A stretch of 64,000 nt of DNA, from assembly GCA_903869675.1 (NCBI GenBank), contig CAIQAB010000019.1:17027-81026 (forward strand), given 5' to 3'. Each line of letters starts with the position of its first letter. The first letter of the stretch is position 1. The translations under genes were made by a program, and so were the position numbers. This stretch comes from an uncultured Verrucomicrobiota bacterium. Lineage in GTDB: Bacteria > Verrucomicrobiota > Verrucomicrobiia > Opitutales > Opitutaceae. The notes below the pieces were generated by a model that was not told where the DNA came from, ran no database searches, and worked only from the letters and a program-made list of their open reading frames with translations. Of this stretch, positions 1 through 8,700 are shown piece after piece.

Positions 1-2933
1 GTGACGAGGGTAAGCGGGAAATGGCCGACGACGGTCGCCACGGTGGTCATAAGAATGGGGCGCAGACGCGTCAGCGCGGCTTCGCGGATGGCCGCCAACT
101 TGGAGCGGCCCTGCTCTTGCAGCACATTGGCGAACTCGACGATCAGGATGCCATTCTTCGCGATCAGGCCGACGAGCGTGACCAGGCCGACCTGGGCGTA
201 GATATTCATCGTGGTGGTCCACCCGTCGGTCCAGAAGGCGAGGTTCGGATTGGGCATCTTCAGGAAGGTGAAGAGCAGGGCGCCGAAGAGCGCGAGCGGC
301 ACCGATCCCAGCAGGATGACGAAGGGATCGCGGAAGGAATTAAACTGCGCGGCGAGCACCAGGAAAATCAGGACCACGGCCAGACCCAGCGCAGGCAGAA
401 ACTTATTGCCCTCGGTGCGGAGCTGGCGGGATTCCCCGGTGTAATCGATCACGTAACCCTTGGGGAGGATCTTGGCCGCCTCGTCCTCCAGGAAACGCAG
501 ACCCTCATCAAGCGGCACGATGCAGACGCCGGAAATGGACACGGCGTTGAGCTGCTGGAACCGGTTGAGCGAGCGCGGGACGACGGAGTTCTGGATGGTC
601 GCGACCGTGCTGAGGGGGATGAGCGATCCGTTCGGACCGGTGACGTAGATATCCTTCAATTGCTCGGCGTTGAGCCGGTCACCGCGCTTGATCTGAGGGA
701 TGACCTTGTAGCTGCGGCCCTCGATATTGAAGCGGTTGACGAAATTGCCGCCTACGGCTGCGCCGACATCGGCGCCGACCTGCTGGAGATTCAGGCCGAG
801 CGCGGCGACCTTGTCGCGGTCGATCACGATTTCGGACTGGGGCTGGTCGATCTTCACGTCGACGATGGGAGGGAAGGCGAATTTACCGCTCTCCATCGCG
901 CGCTTCTGCAGTTCTTGCGCAAACACCAGCACCTGCTCGCTCGGGGCGGTGGAGGCCAGGACGAACTCGACCGGGAACTGGCCGCCGCCGGGCAGGGCAG
1001 GAGGCGTCACGGCGAACATCTGGATACCCGGAATCGTGCCCAGCTTGGCCTGCACCTCGGGCAGAATTTTAAACACGGAGCGTTGGCGTTCGCTCCAGGG
1101 CTTTACCACCAGACCGCCAAAACCGGAGGTGGGGTTGGTAATTTGGAAAGTGAAGTCGGTCTCGGGCACGCTGCGGAAGGCCTCGCCGGCGGCGGACGCA
1201 TAGCGGCTGGTCTGGTCGAGGGTGTTGTTCGACCCGGTGTTCATGATGCCGAAGATCACGCCCTGGTCCTCGGCGGGGGCGAGTTCGGTGGGGGACATCT
1301 TGAACATCGGCAAGGCAAGCAGCGCCACCACGATCCAGATTGTGTAGACGAAGGGACGGTTGGCGAGGGTGCCGTCGAGCACGCCGGAATAGAACCCCTT
1401 CACCCGGTCGAAAACGGCATTCACCCTGGCAGGGAAACCGGTGTGGGACGCGCCGGGGCGAAGGAGCTTCGCCGACATCATGGGCGAGAGCGTCAAGGCC
1501 ACCACACCCGAGATCGTGACCGCGCCGGCCAGGGTAAAGGCGAACTCGCGGAAAAGGGCGCCGGTAAGCCCGCCCTGCAGGCCGATGGGCGCGTAGACCG
1601 AGGCCAGCGTGATGGTCATGGCGATGACCGGGCCGACCAGTTCGCGCGCGCCCAGGAGGGACGCCTCGAGCGGGGATTTGCCCTCGCCAATGTGGCGTTC
1701 GACGTTCTCGACCACCACGATGGCATCGTCCACCACCAGACCGACCGCCAGCACGATGGCGAGCAGGGTGAGCAGGTTGACGGTGAAACCGAAGGCCTGC
1801 ATCAGGAATACCGCCCCGATAAGGGATACCGGGATGGCGACCACGGGCACGAGCACCGAGCGGAAGGAACCCAGGAAGAAAAAAATGACGACCACCACGA
1901 TCAGAAGGGTCTCGGCCAGGGTTTTGACTACATCGTGGATCGCATCGTTGATGTATTCGGTGGAATCGTAGGCCACGCGGGTTTCGAGGCCGGTGGGCAG
2001 CTCGCGGGCGACGGCGACCATCTCGGCGCGGATGCGTTTGATGACGTCGATGGAGTTGGCGTTGGGCAGGACGTAGATGCCCATAAACACGGCGGTCTGG
2101 CCGGAGAAGCGCACCTCGGTGTTGTAATCCTCGGCCCCGAGCACGACGTCGGCGATGTCCTGGAGGCGGACGATCACGCCGCCAGACTCGAGGACGACGA
2201 GTTGCCGGAACTCCTCGACGGTCTTCAGATCGGTATTGGCGGTCAGGTTGACCTGAATCAGCGAGCCCTTGGTTTCGCCGACGGCGGCGAGGTAGTTATT
2301 GCTGGCGAGGGCGGCACGGACCCGGGCGGGGCTCAGGTTAAAGGCGGCCATGCGCTCGGGCTTCAGCCATATACGCATGGCAAAGGTGCGGGCGCCCAGC
2401 ACCTCGGCGCGTTGCACGCCGGGGACGGCGGTGAGGCGGGGCTGGACGACGCGCACGAGGTAGTCGGTGATCTCGTTCTGCCGAAGCACGTCGGACTTGA
2501 AGTTGAGATAGGCGGCGGCGAACTGGCTGTCGGCCGAGACGATGTTCAGGACGGGCAACTCGGCCTCGGGCGGGAGGTCGCCGCGGACCTTGTTCACCTT
2601 TGAGCTGATTTCGGACAGCGCCTTGTTGGCGTCGTAGTTGAGTTTCAACCGGGCGGTGATGGTGGAAATGCCCTGGGCGCTTTTCGATTGAAGATAATCG
2701 ATGCCGTCGGACTCGGCGATGGCGCGCTCGAGCGGGGTCGTGATGAAACCGCGCACCAACTCGGCACTGGCGCCGACATAGGCGGTGGTGACGGTGATGG
2801 AGGCGTTCTCACTGCGCGGATACTGGCGGACATTCAGCGAACTGTAGGCCTGCAGACCGGCGATGATGATCACGAGACTGACCACAATCGCCAGCACGGG
2901 CCGGCGGATAAAAATATCGGTAAAGGAATTCAT
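1..2933 (-). CDS. RND efflux pump, inner-membrane transporter (3' end cut by window edge)
   Basis: Reads leftward from an ATG at 2931-2933; 977 codons are visible and the C-terminus lies outside the window (family members are usually 1,030-1,060 residues). The translation has the AcrB/MexF-type plan: a first membrane segment from about residue 8 (FIRRPVLAIVVSLVII), two large periplasmic loops, and the proton-relay helix GLVVDDAIVVVEN near residue 396 carrying the paired Asp. The later helix VGLIAKNGILIVEF near residue 926 carries the conserved Lys. It would export drugs or other hydrophobic compounds using the proton gradient, in complex with the adaptor encoded 44 bp upstream and an outer-membrane channel not seen here. 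A MarR gene heads the operon. The HAE1 subfamily call is firm; the substrate cannot be read. Confidence 0.93.
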   Translation of the reverse strand, partial: MNSFTDIFIRRPVLAIVVSLVIIIAGLQAYSSLNVRQYPRSENASITVTTAYVGASAELVRGFITTPLERAIAESDGIDYLQSKSAQGISTITARLKLNYDANKALSEISSKVNKVRGDLPPEAELPVLNIVSADSQFAAAYLNFKSDVLRQNEITDYLVRVVQPRLTAVPGVQRAEVLGARTFAMRIWLKPERMAAFNLSPARVRAALASNNYLAAVGETKGSLIQVNLTANTDLKTVEEFRQLVVLESGGVIVRLQDIADVVLGAEDYNTEVRFSGQTAVFMGIYVLPNANSIDVIKRIRAEMVAVARELPTGLETRVAYDSTEYINDAIHDVVKTLAETLLIVVVVIFFFLGSFRSVLVPVVAIPVSLIGAVFLMQAFGFTVNLLTLLAIVLAVGLVVDDAIVVVENVERHIGEGKSPLEASLLGARELVGPVIAMTITLASVYAPIGLQGGLTGALFREFAFTLAGAVTISGVVALTLSPMMSAKLLRPGASHTGFPARVNAVFDRVKGFYSGVLDGTLANRPFVYTIWIVVALLALPMFKMSPTELAPAEDQGVIFGIMNTGSNNTLDQTSRYASAAGEAFRSVPETDFTFQITNPTSGFGGLVVKPWSERQRSVFKILPEVQAKLGTIPGIQMFAVTPPALPGGGQFPVEFVLASTAPSEQVLVFAQELQKRAMESGKFAFPPIVDVKIDQPQSEIVIDRDKVAALGLNLQQVGADVGAAVGGNFVNRFNIEGRSYKVIPQIKRGDRLNAEQLKDIYVTGPNGSLIPLSTVATIQNSVVPRSLNRFQQLNAVSISGVCIVPLDEGLRFLEDEAAKILPKGYVIDYTGESRQLRTEGNKFLPALGLAVVLIFLVLAAQFNSFRDPFVILLGSVPLALFGALLFTFLKMPNPNLAFWTDGWTTTMNIYAQVGLVTLVGLIAKNGILIVEFANVLQEQGRSKLAAIREAALTRLRPILMTTVATVVGHFPLTLV

Positions 2934-2977
2934 GGTGGGTGCAGCGCGTCAGGAAGCGTGGGCGCGGGGACGACGGC

Positions 2978-4105
2978 TCAGGAATCGGTGGGGGTCGGAG
3001 CGATGCGGGCGTCCGGGGCGAGGGAATTATCGACCGAGATGGCGACGCCGTTGCGGAGCTTGAACACGCCCGCGCTCACGATGGTTTCGCCGAGTTTCAA
3101 GCCCGAGGCAACAGCCACGAAATCTCCGCGCGTCACCCCGAGGCGCACAAACTGCTGGCGCACGGTCTTCTGCGGGACCCCGGCGGCGTCCTTGCCATCC
3201 TCGACGACGAACACGGTGTCGCCGTAGGGAGCGTAGAGCACGGAGGTGGCGGGGATGATGAGAACCTTGTCGGCCACCGGGAGATCGACCGAAACCGACC
3301 CGAACATGCCCGGACGCAAGAGCCCGGCGGGATTGGCCAGAGTGATCTGCAATTTAACGCTGCGCGTGGCCGCATCGAGATCGGGATTAATGGCGGTCAC
3401 CTGACCGGTGAACTCACGGCCGGGGTAGACATCGGTGCTCACGCGCGCGCCCAGACCTTCGGAAAGCTGGGACAAGTTTTGCTGGGGCAGGGAGAAATTC
3501 ACATAGATCGGGTCAAGGGATTGCAGCGAAACGATCGGAGTGCCGACGGCCAAAAACTGGCCGAGGTTGACCTGACGGATGCCGACTCGTCCCGCGAAAG
3601 GAGCGGTTACGCGGCGCTTGGCGATCACGGCGCGAATGTTCTTCACCTCGGCAGAGGCTTGTTTGCCCTGGGCCTCAAACGAATCGAGTTCCGACTGGGA
3701 GTTGGTATTCTGCGCACGCAGAGACTTGGCCCGCGCCAAGTTCAACCGGGCGAGTTCGGCATTGGCCAGGGCGGAGGCGAGTTGCGCCTCTTCCACGGAG
3801 GTATCGAGCTCGACCAGGACCGCCCCCGCGGCAACCTCGGCGCCGGATTCGAAATTGATGCGACTCACGGTGCCGGACGCCTCCGAGGCCAGGGTGACGC
3901 CCTGCACGGCAGCGAAGGAACCGACCGCATTGAGGCTGGGCCGCCAAGTCTCTTCGCGCACCTCCGCGGTGGTGACGGCCTCGGGCGGAGGCACCATGGT
4001 CTTTCCCATCGCGATCAACGCACTGATTTGCAGTGCCTTGATGGCGACCATGGGAGCGACGAGCAGGAACAGGATGAAGCCGGTGAGGCTGAGTTTCTTG
4101 AACAT
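2978..4105 (-). CDS. RND pump periplasmic adaptor (membrane fusion protein)
   Basis: 375 residues. An N-terminal hydrophobic segment at about residues 8-26 anchors or exports the protein. It is followed by a barrel-sandwich/lipoyl half-motif, a short Ala/Leu-rich helical hairpin, the second lipoyl half, and a beta-barrel containing VLIIPATSVLYAPYGDTVFV. This is the HlyD/MexE/AcrA plan. It links the inner-membrane pump, whose gene starts 44 bp downstream, to an outer-membrane channel. The marR gene ends 27 bp upstream, so the three genes very probably form one transcript. No lipobox cysteine is seen near the N-terminus, so it looks membrane-anchored rather than a lipoprotein. Confidence 0.92.
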   Translation of the reverse strand: MFKKLSLTGFILFLLVAPMVAIKALQISALIAMGKTMVPPPEAVTTAEVREETWRPSLNAVGSFAAVQGVTLASEASGTVSRINFESGAEVAAGAVLVELDTSVEEAQLASALANAELARLNLARAKSLRAQNTNSQSELDSFEAQGKQASAEVKNIRAVIAKRRVTAPFAGRVGIRQVNLGQFLAVGTPIVSLQSLDPIYVNFSLPQQNLSQLSEGLGARVSTDVYPGREFTGQVTAINPDLDAATRSVKLQITLANPAGLLRPGMFGSVSVDLPVADKVLIIPATSVLYAPYGDTVFVVEDGKDAAGVPQKTVRQQFVRLGVTRGDFVAVASGLKLGETIVSAGVFKLRNGVAISVDNSLAPDARIAPTPTDS

Positions 4106-4132
4106 GACGATAGGTTGGTTTGGTTAAAAAAA

Positions 4133-4690
4133 TCAGGAAGCGGGCACGACCATGCCGGAGGGGACGCTGGGCGGAAAAGAGAGCACCGCCTGATCGGCGA
4201 CCTTGCCGAGCAAGCGCACCAAGGTGCGACGTTCGGGTTCGGTCAATGCAGCCATCAGCACGCTGATGCGACGGAAATGCTCGGGCATGATCTGGCCGAG
4301 AAACTCCTGCCCGCGCGGGGTGAGCTCGACGAACAGCATCCGGCGATCCTCCGGGTCAGGCTTGCGCGTGACCATCCCATCGCGCTCCAGCGTATCGACG
4401 AGACCGGTCATGGTGGCACGGGTCACCCCCGCCATCTCGGCCAGCTGGGCCGGGGTGAAAGCGTGGGACTGCCCGCCGGCCTTGTCCGCCAGCAGCATCA
4501 GCACGGTGAAACGCCCCTGACTCAGACCCTGCGCATGAAAATGGGCATCAATCACCCGAAATCCTTCGTCCCCGGCGCGCAAAAGATGCAAAAACGCTTC
4601 GCAAGCCGAAGGATCCAGCGCCGGAAAGCGCTGCGCGCACTCCAGGAGGCAGTCGTAGCGCGGGATATCTTTCAGCAAAAGGTGGGGCAT
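4133..4690 (-). CDS. MarR-family transcriptional regulator
   Basis: 185 residues with a winged helix-turn-helix: helices around residues 78-105 (FTPAQLAEMAGVTRATMTGL) and the wing at 115-127 containing the MarR-typical DRRMLFVELTPRG. Proteins of this family are dimers that bind palindromic operators and usually repress, and they release DNA on binding phenolic or drug-like ligands. It is the first gene of an operon with an RND adaptor and pump, so it probably represses its own operon. A 20-bp imperfect palindrome at 4712-4731, 22 bp upstream of the start, is a plausible operator. The start at 4690 has no obvious Shine-Dalgarno, like most starts in this window. Confidence 0.9.
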   Translation of the reverse strand: MPHLLLKDIPRYDCLLECAQRFPALDPSACEAFLHLLRAGDEGFRVIDAHFHAQGLSQGRFTVLMLLADKAGGQSHAFTPAQLAEMAGVTRATMTGLVDTLERDGMVTRKPDPEDRRMLFVELTPRGQEFLGQIMPEHFRRISVLMAALTEPERRTLVRLLGKVADQAVLSFPPSVPSGMVVPAS

Positions 4691-4711
4691 GACGCGGTGA
4701 TTAGAGACTTA

Positions 4712-4731
4712 ACTATAAGCCACCTTACAGT
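4712..4731. promoter_or_regulatory. candidate MarR operator (palindrome)
   Basis: ACTATAAG and CTTACAGT face each other across 4 bp; the arms match at 7 of 8 positions. The site lies 22 bp upstream of the marR start, and on the minus strand its inner half contains TATAGT, which could serve as a -10 element. Size and position fit a MarR-dimer site that would block RNA polymerase. Binding itself is inferred. Confidence 0.45.
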
Positions 4732-4800
4732 ATGGCCCCTAATTTAATCAAGCCGAAGACTGCATTTCTCCCGCCGGGATCGGCTCGATTTAGCTTCTGG

Positions 4801-4877
4801 TGGCGTGCCCGGCGGGATTCAAACCCACGACCGTTCGCTTAGAAGGCGAATGCTCTATTCAACTGAGCTACGGGCAC
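4801..4877 (-). tRNA. tRNA-Arg (anticodon TCT), CCA encoded
   Basis: The minus strand folds as a full cloverleaf. The acceptor stem pairs 4877-4871 with 4811-4805 (GTGCCCG/CGGGCAC), the discriminator is G and CCA is encoded in the DNA (4803-4801). The anticodon stem is TTCGC/GCGAA with loop CTTCTAA, giving anticodon TCT (Arg, AGA codons). The T arm has TTTGAAT in the loop. It lies between the marR promoter and accA and shows no sign of an integrated element at its 3' end. Confidence 0.96.
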
Positions 4878-5108
4878 GTTAACCACGATTCACTGGAAGC
4901 ATTTTGAGGCCCGGCCAGCACTCGACGAAACATCGAAGAGACGGCCCTGCCCCGCCAAAAGTCTTAACGCGCGGGCTGTTTTAACAACAATCTTTTCGCG
5001 CGGCTCACTTCCGCCGGTCGCCACAGGGTCGTCGCCGGAGTCGGCCCGGGGCTCGCCTCCGCACCTCTCAAAACCAAGCCCGCCCCTACCCTGTTCCGCT
5101 CGTTGACA

Positions 5109-5125
5109 GGGCTCGCGGCGAGCCC
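5109..5125. repeat. palindrome with 3-nt loop in the accA leader
   Basis: GGGCTCG and CGAGCCC form a perfect 7-bp stem with a CGG loop, 31 bp upstream of the accA start. The geometry (perfect stem, 3-nt loop) matches the palindromes at 62314-62484 and 63630-63644, though the sequence differs. No U-tract follows, so it is not an intrinsic terminator. The rest of 4878-5156 shows nothing else recognisable. Confidence 0.4.
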
Positions 5126-5156
5126 CAGCGTCATCTGTTTCCCAGCCCACGCCTTC

Positions 5157-6137
5157 ATGGAAGCAACCTCCTACACGCTCGAATTTGAAAAACCGCTGCG
5201 CGAACTCAGCGCCCAGCTCGAGCAGCTCCGCAAGCAATCCATCGAGAACAACCTCGACCTCGGCAAAGAGATCGCGGCCATCGAGAAGAAGATCGTCGCC
5301 ACCCAGCGCGAGATCTACTCCAGCCTCACCCCTTGGCAGCGCGTCCAGATCGCCCGCCACCCGCGCCGCCCCTACGCCCTCGACTACGTGGCCTTGATGT
5401 GCACCGGCTTTACCGAGCTGCACGGCGACCGCCAGTTCGGCGACGACCGCGCGCTGATCGGCGGCACCGCCTTTTTCGACGGCCAGGCCGTGATGATCAT
5501 CGCCCAGCAAAAGGGCCGCGATACCAAGGAGAAAATCGCCCGCAACTTCGGCATGCCCCAGCCAGAGGGATACCGCAAAGCACTCCGCCTGATGAAGTTG
5601 GCAGAAAAGTTTAACCTGCCCGTGCTCACCTTCATCGACACCCCCGGCGCCTACCCCGGCCTCGGCTCCGAGGAACGCCACGTATCCGAGGCCATCGCGG
5701 TAAACCTTCGCGAGATGGCCCTGCTCGGCACCCCCACCATCTCCATCGTGGTCGGCGAGGGCGGTTCCGGCGGCGCCCTCGGCATCGGCGTGACCGACCG
5801 GGTGCTGATTTTTGACAACAGCTACTACTCCGTAATCTCGCCCGAGGGCTGCGCCGCCATCCTTTGGAAAGACCCCGTCGCCGCCCCCAAGGCCGCCGAG
5901 GCGCTCAAACTCAACGCCGACGTGCTGGAAAAACTCGGCGTGGTCGATGAAGTGATCCCCGAGCCCTTCGGCGGTGCCCACAACGACGCCGCGCAAGCCG
6001 CCGCCACCCTGAAGTATGCGATTCAGAAGCACCTGAACGACCTGCGCGCCCTTCCCGTCAGCCGCCTGCTGGACACCCGTTACGAGCGCTACCGCCACCT
6101 CGGGGTCTATCAGGAGGACGGCGCCGTCCACGCCTGA
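5157..6137 (+). CDS. accA: acetyl-CoA carboxylase carboxyltransferase subunit alpha
   Basis: 326 residues from the ATG at 5157; the frame stays open upstream but the extension has no family similarity and this ATG gives the usual length. The N-terminal part is the family's coiled segment (LEFEKPLRELSAQLEQL). The crotonase-like core shows GEGGSGGALGIG near residue 200 and SPEGCAAILWKD near 227, both conserved in AccA. With AccD (56285-57154) it transfers carboxyl from biotin-BCCP to acetyl-CoA, making malonyl-CoA for fatty acid synthesis. As in many bacteria, accA and accD are not adjacent. A RadC-family gene follows after 28 bp on the same strand. Confidence 0.96.
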   Translation: MEATSYTLEFEKPLRELSAQLEQLRKQSIENNLDLGKEIAAIEKKIVATQREIYSSLTPWQRVQIARHPRRPYALDYVALMCTGFTELHGDRQFGDDRALIGGTAFFDGQAVMIIAQQKGRDTKEKIARNFGMPQPEGYRKALRLMKLAEKFNLPVLTFIDTPGAYPGLGSEERHVSEAIAVNLREMALLGTPTISIVVGEGGSGGALGIGVTDRVLIFDNSYYSVISPEGCAAILWKDPVAAPKAAEALKLNADVLEKLGVVDEVIPEPFGGAHNDAAQAAATLKYAIQKHLNDLRALPVSRLLDTRYERYRHLGVYQEDGAVHA

Positions 6138-6165
6138 GCGTTCCCTCCGCTCCGCCGCCGCCCGT

Positions 6166-6987
6166 ATGAGCGCCGAACCGACGCCGCCCGACGCCGCCTC
6201 GGTTCAGCCCGGCTCCGCACTCGCCGAGATCGCGTATCGCCGCATCCCGGCAGCCCCGGCTGCCGATCCGCGGTCGGTGCTTGGCTCGCCCAACCGCTTG
6301 CTGGGGCTCGCCGCCGGAGAACGCCCGCGCGAACGCGCCCTCTACCACGGCGTCGCCGCGCTCGACGACCTCGAACTCACCGCGCTCATCCTGCGCAGCG
6401 GCACCGCCGGCCTGGATGTGATCACCCTCGCCGAAAGGCTGCTCGCCGAGGCCGGTTCGCTCCACGCCCTCGCCCGCTGGCGCGAACCCGACTTCCGGCG
6501 CTTGAAAGGCATCGGCCGGGTCAAGGCCGTCCAGCTCTGCACCGTCTTCGAAATCGCCCGTCGCGTCCTGAGCGCCGAACGCCAGCTCGCTCCCGAGCTG
6601 GCGGAACCCGAGGCGGTTTACGCCTACTTGCGCCCCCGCGCCCTCGGCCTGGAGGTCGAGAAATGCTGGGTGTTGACCGTAAACAGCCGCAACCGCCTGC
6701 TGCGCTGCGCCGAGCTCACCTCCGGCACCGCCAACCAGACCCTCGTGCGCACCGCCGAGGTGCTCCGCGAAGCCGTGCGTGAAGCCGCCGCCGGCTTTAT
6801 CCTGGCCCACAACCACCCCAGCGGCGACCCCGAACCCAGCTCGGCCGACCTGCGCATCACCCGGCAGCTCCGCACCGCCGCCGACACTCTGGAAATCCGC
6901 CTCCATGACCACCTCATCGTAGGCGATCCGGCCGTCGATCGCGCCGGCTTGGGCTACTACAGTTTTAAGCGCGGCGGGCATTTGTGA
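6166..6987 (+). CDS. RadC family protein (JAB/JAMM domain)
   Basis: 273 residues. A helix-hairpin-helix-like segment (RRLKGIGRVKAVQL) sits near residue 110, and the C-terminal JAB/MPN domain carries the zinc-metalloprotease signature AHNHPSGDPEPSSAD near residue 214 (HxH followed by a downstream Asp). Residues of the JAMM metal site are therefore present. The historical DNA-repair name radC is not well supported biochemically for this family, so the molecular role is open. About 50 residues precede the usual family start, giving a slightly long, Pro/Ala-rich N-terminus. It is likely co-transcribed with accA. tRNA-Tyr follows. Confidence 0.88.
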   Translation: MSAEPTPPDAASVQPGSALAEIAYRRIPAAPAADPRSVLGSPNRLLGLAAGERPRERALYHGVAALDDLELTALILRSGTAGLDVITLAERLLAEAGSLHALARWREPDFRRLKGIGRVKAVQLCTVFEIARRVLSAERQLAPELAEPEAVYAYLRPRALGLEVEKCWVLTVNSRNRLLRCAELTSGTANQTLVRTAEVLREAVREAAAGFILAHNHPSGDPEPSSADLRITRQLRTAADTLEIRLHDHLIVGDPAVDRAGLGYYSFKRGGHL

Positions 6988-7051
6988 CGCTTCCGACAAA
7001 AAACTCCTTGAATTTCCCCGCCGCGCTCGCGACCTTCAACCCTCCCGTTTT

Positions 7052-7137
7052 GGTGCGATATCCAAGTGGCTAAAGGACGTTGACTGTAAATCAATTCAGC
7101 TTGCTGTTCGCTGGTTCGAATCCGGCTCGCACCACCA
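7052..7137 (+). tRNA. tRNA-Tyr (anticodon GTA), CCA encoded
   Basis: 86-nt type II tRNA with a long variable arm. The acceptor stem pairs GGTGCGA with TCGCACC, the discriminator is A and CCA is encoded (7135-7137). The anticodon loop ACTGTAAAT contains GTA. The long variable arm (about 7091-7110) and GTTCGAATC T-loop region are typical of bacterial tRNA-Tyr. An intrinsic terminator follows at 7142. Confidence 0.96.
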
Positions 7138-7141
7138 CTTT

Positions 7142-7170
7142 AAAACCCCGGCTGCCAGGCCGGGGTTTTT
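7142..7170 (+). terminator. intrinsic terminator after tRNA-Tyr
   Basis: AAAACCCCGG and CCGGGGTTTT form a perfect 10-bp stem with an 8-nt loop, ending in a T run, 5 bp after the tRNA CCA. Confidence 0.9.
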
Positions 7171-7245
7171 GCTTGGGCGCACCCCGCCCGCCCGCCACCG
7201 CTTGCGTCCATCGGTCCGGCAGGCCCTAGTCGGCGCCGACGACCC

Positions 7246-8700
7246 ATGCTCCTCGCCGAAATCACCCTCGATCCCGTCGTCACTGATCTGGTGAAAACCA
7301 GCCTCTGGTCGCAGGTTTACACCATCGGCGGCCTTCTCCTCGGCCTCTTTGCCATCGCCCGTCTGCTCAGCGAGCGGCGCCAGCCCGCCAACACCCTCGC
7401 CTGGCTCTTCGCCATCCTCCTGCTGCCCTGGGTTGCGGTTCCGTTGTTCCTGCTCTTCGGCGGGCGCAAGATCCGCCGCCTGGCCACCCGCAAACGCCGC
7501 CTCCGCCTGCCTGCCCCGCCCGCCGACCGCCCCGGCGCCGCCACCCTCGCCCACCCCGTCACCCAGACGATCCGCACCAACGGCGCAGGTGACGCCGTGG
7601 GCGGCAATGCCGTGCAATTGCTGACCAACGGCGAGGAAACCTTCGCCGAACTCGAGCGCCAGATTCTCGCCGCCCACCACTCCATCCACATCGCGACCTA
7701 CATCCTCGGCCGCGACCGCGTCGGCAAACACCTGGTCGAGCTCCTCGCCCGGCGCGCGCGCGAAGGCGTGCAGGTGTGCCTGCAACTGGATGCGCTCGGC
7801 TGCTTTTTCTCCAGCGGCCGCTTCGTGGACCCCCTCCGCCAGGCCGGCGGCGAGGTGGCCAGGTTCCTCCCGGTTCTCCCCCTCTCGTCCCGCGGCTCCG
7901 CCAACCTCCGCAACCACCGCAAAATCGCCGTCTTTGACCGCCACACCGCGCTGATCGGAGGCCACAACCTCGCGCGCGAATACCTCGGGCCCCAGCCCTG
8001 GCCAAAACGCTGGGCGGATGTGGGCGCCGTGCTGCGGGGGCCTGCCGCCGCCTTGCTCGATGAGGTTTTCGCCGCCGACTGGGCCTTCGCCACCGGGCGC
8101 CCGCTGAGCCCCGCCGAACCCGGGCCGGATCGCCCCCCACCCGGCGCGGGCGCGAGCGACGTGCAGGTGGTCGCCTCCGGCCCCGACGTGTCCGGCGACC
8201 CGCTTTATGAGGGGATCCTCGCCATGATTCAGGAGAGCCAGCGGAGCATCTGGATCGTCACCCCCTACTTCATCCCGGACGAAGTGCTGCTGCGCTCACT
8301 GGTGGTCAAGGCCCGCGCCGGCCGCGACGTCACGCTCATCCTGCCCGCCCGCTCCAACCACCCGGTCACCGACCTCGCCCGCCGCCCCTACCTGCGCCAA
8401 CTGGTCCGGGCCGGCGCGCGCGTGCTCGCCTATCAACCGCGCATGCTGCACGCCAAGGCCATCATCGTGGACGAAGAGTTCGGCCTGATCGGCTCGGCCA
8501 ACGTTGATATGCGCAGCCTGTTTGTAAACTTCGAGATCGGCGTGGTGCTGCACAGCGCGCCCGACGGCCGCGCCCTGCGCACGTGGGCGGAAGAACTCGC
8601 CGCCGAGTCCCGCCCGCTCACCCTATCCGATCTCAAGCGGCCACGCTTCCCCGCCAACCTCGCGGAGGACCTCAGCCGCCTGCTCGCACCGCTGCTCTAG
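7246..8700 (+). CDS. cls: cardiolipin synthase (PLD superfamily)
   Basis: 484 residues. Two N-terminal membrane helices (about residues 26-41 and 49-70, the second with LAWLFAILLLPW) form the PLDc_N module. Two phospholipase-D catalytic motifs follow: NHRKIAVFDRHTALIGGHN near residue 222 and HAKAIIVDEEFGLIGSAN near residue 401, each HxK(x)4D. The enzyme condenses two phosphatidylglycerol molecules, or PG with another donor, into cardiolipin at the inner membrane. Length and order match ClsA-type enzymes. Its TAG stop lies within a CTAG tetramer that also encodes the stop of the convergent trmO gene. Confidence 0.93.
   Translation: MLLAEITLDPVVTDLVKTSLWSQVYTIGGLLLGLFAIARLLSERRQPANTLAWLFAILLLPWVAVPLFLLFGGRKIRRLATRKRRLRLPAPPADRPGAATLAHPVTQTIRTNGAGDAVGGNAVQLLTNGEETFAELERQILAAHHSIHIATYILGRDRVGKHLVELLARRAREGVQVCLQLDALGCFFSSGRFVDPLRQAGGEVARFLPVLPLSSRGSANLRNHRKIAVFDRHTALIGGHNLAREYLGPQPWPKRWADVGAVLRGPAAALLDEVFAADWAFATGRPLSPAEPGPDRPPPGAGASDVQVVASGPDVSGDPLYEGILAMIQESQRSIWIVTPYFIPDEVLLRSLVVKARAGRDVTLILPARSNHPVTDLARRPYLRQLVRAGARVLAYQPRMLHAKAIIVDEEFGLIGSANVDMRSLFVNFEIGVVLHSAPDGRALRTWAEELAAESRPLTLSDLKRPRFPANLAEDLSRLLAPLL

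Noticed and set aside
21..2603. Long open frame on the plus strand opposite the RND pump gene (about 860 codons)
   Set aside because: It is a high-GC antisense shadow; the minus strand encodes a clear RND transporter with all motifs over the same bases.
4801..4877. tRNA-Arg as an integration site of a genomic island
   Set aside because: No integrase gene and no duplicated tRNA 3' end nearby; both sides carry ordinary chromosomal genes.
5103..5108. TTGACA as a -35 element for accA
   Set aside because: No -10 at 16-19 bp spacing; the following bases form the GGGCTCG palindrome instead.
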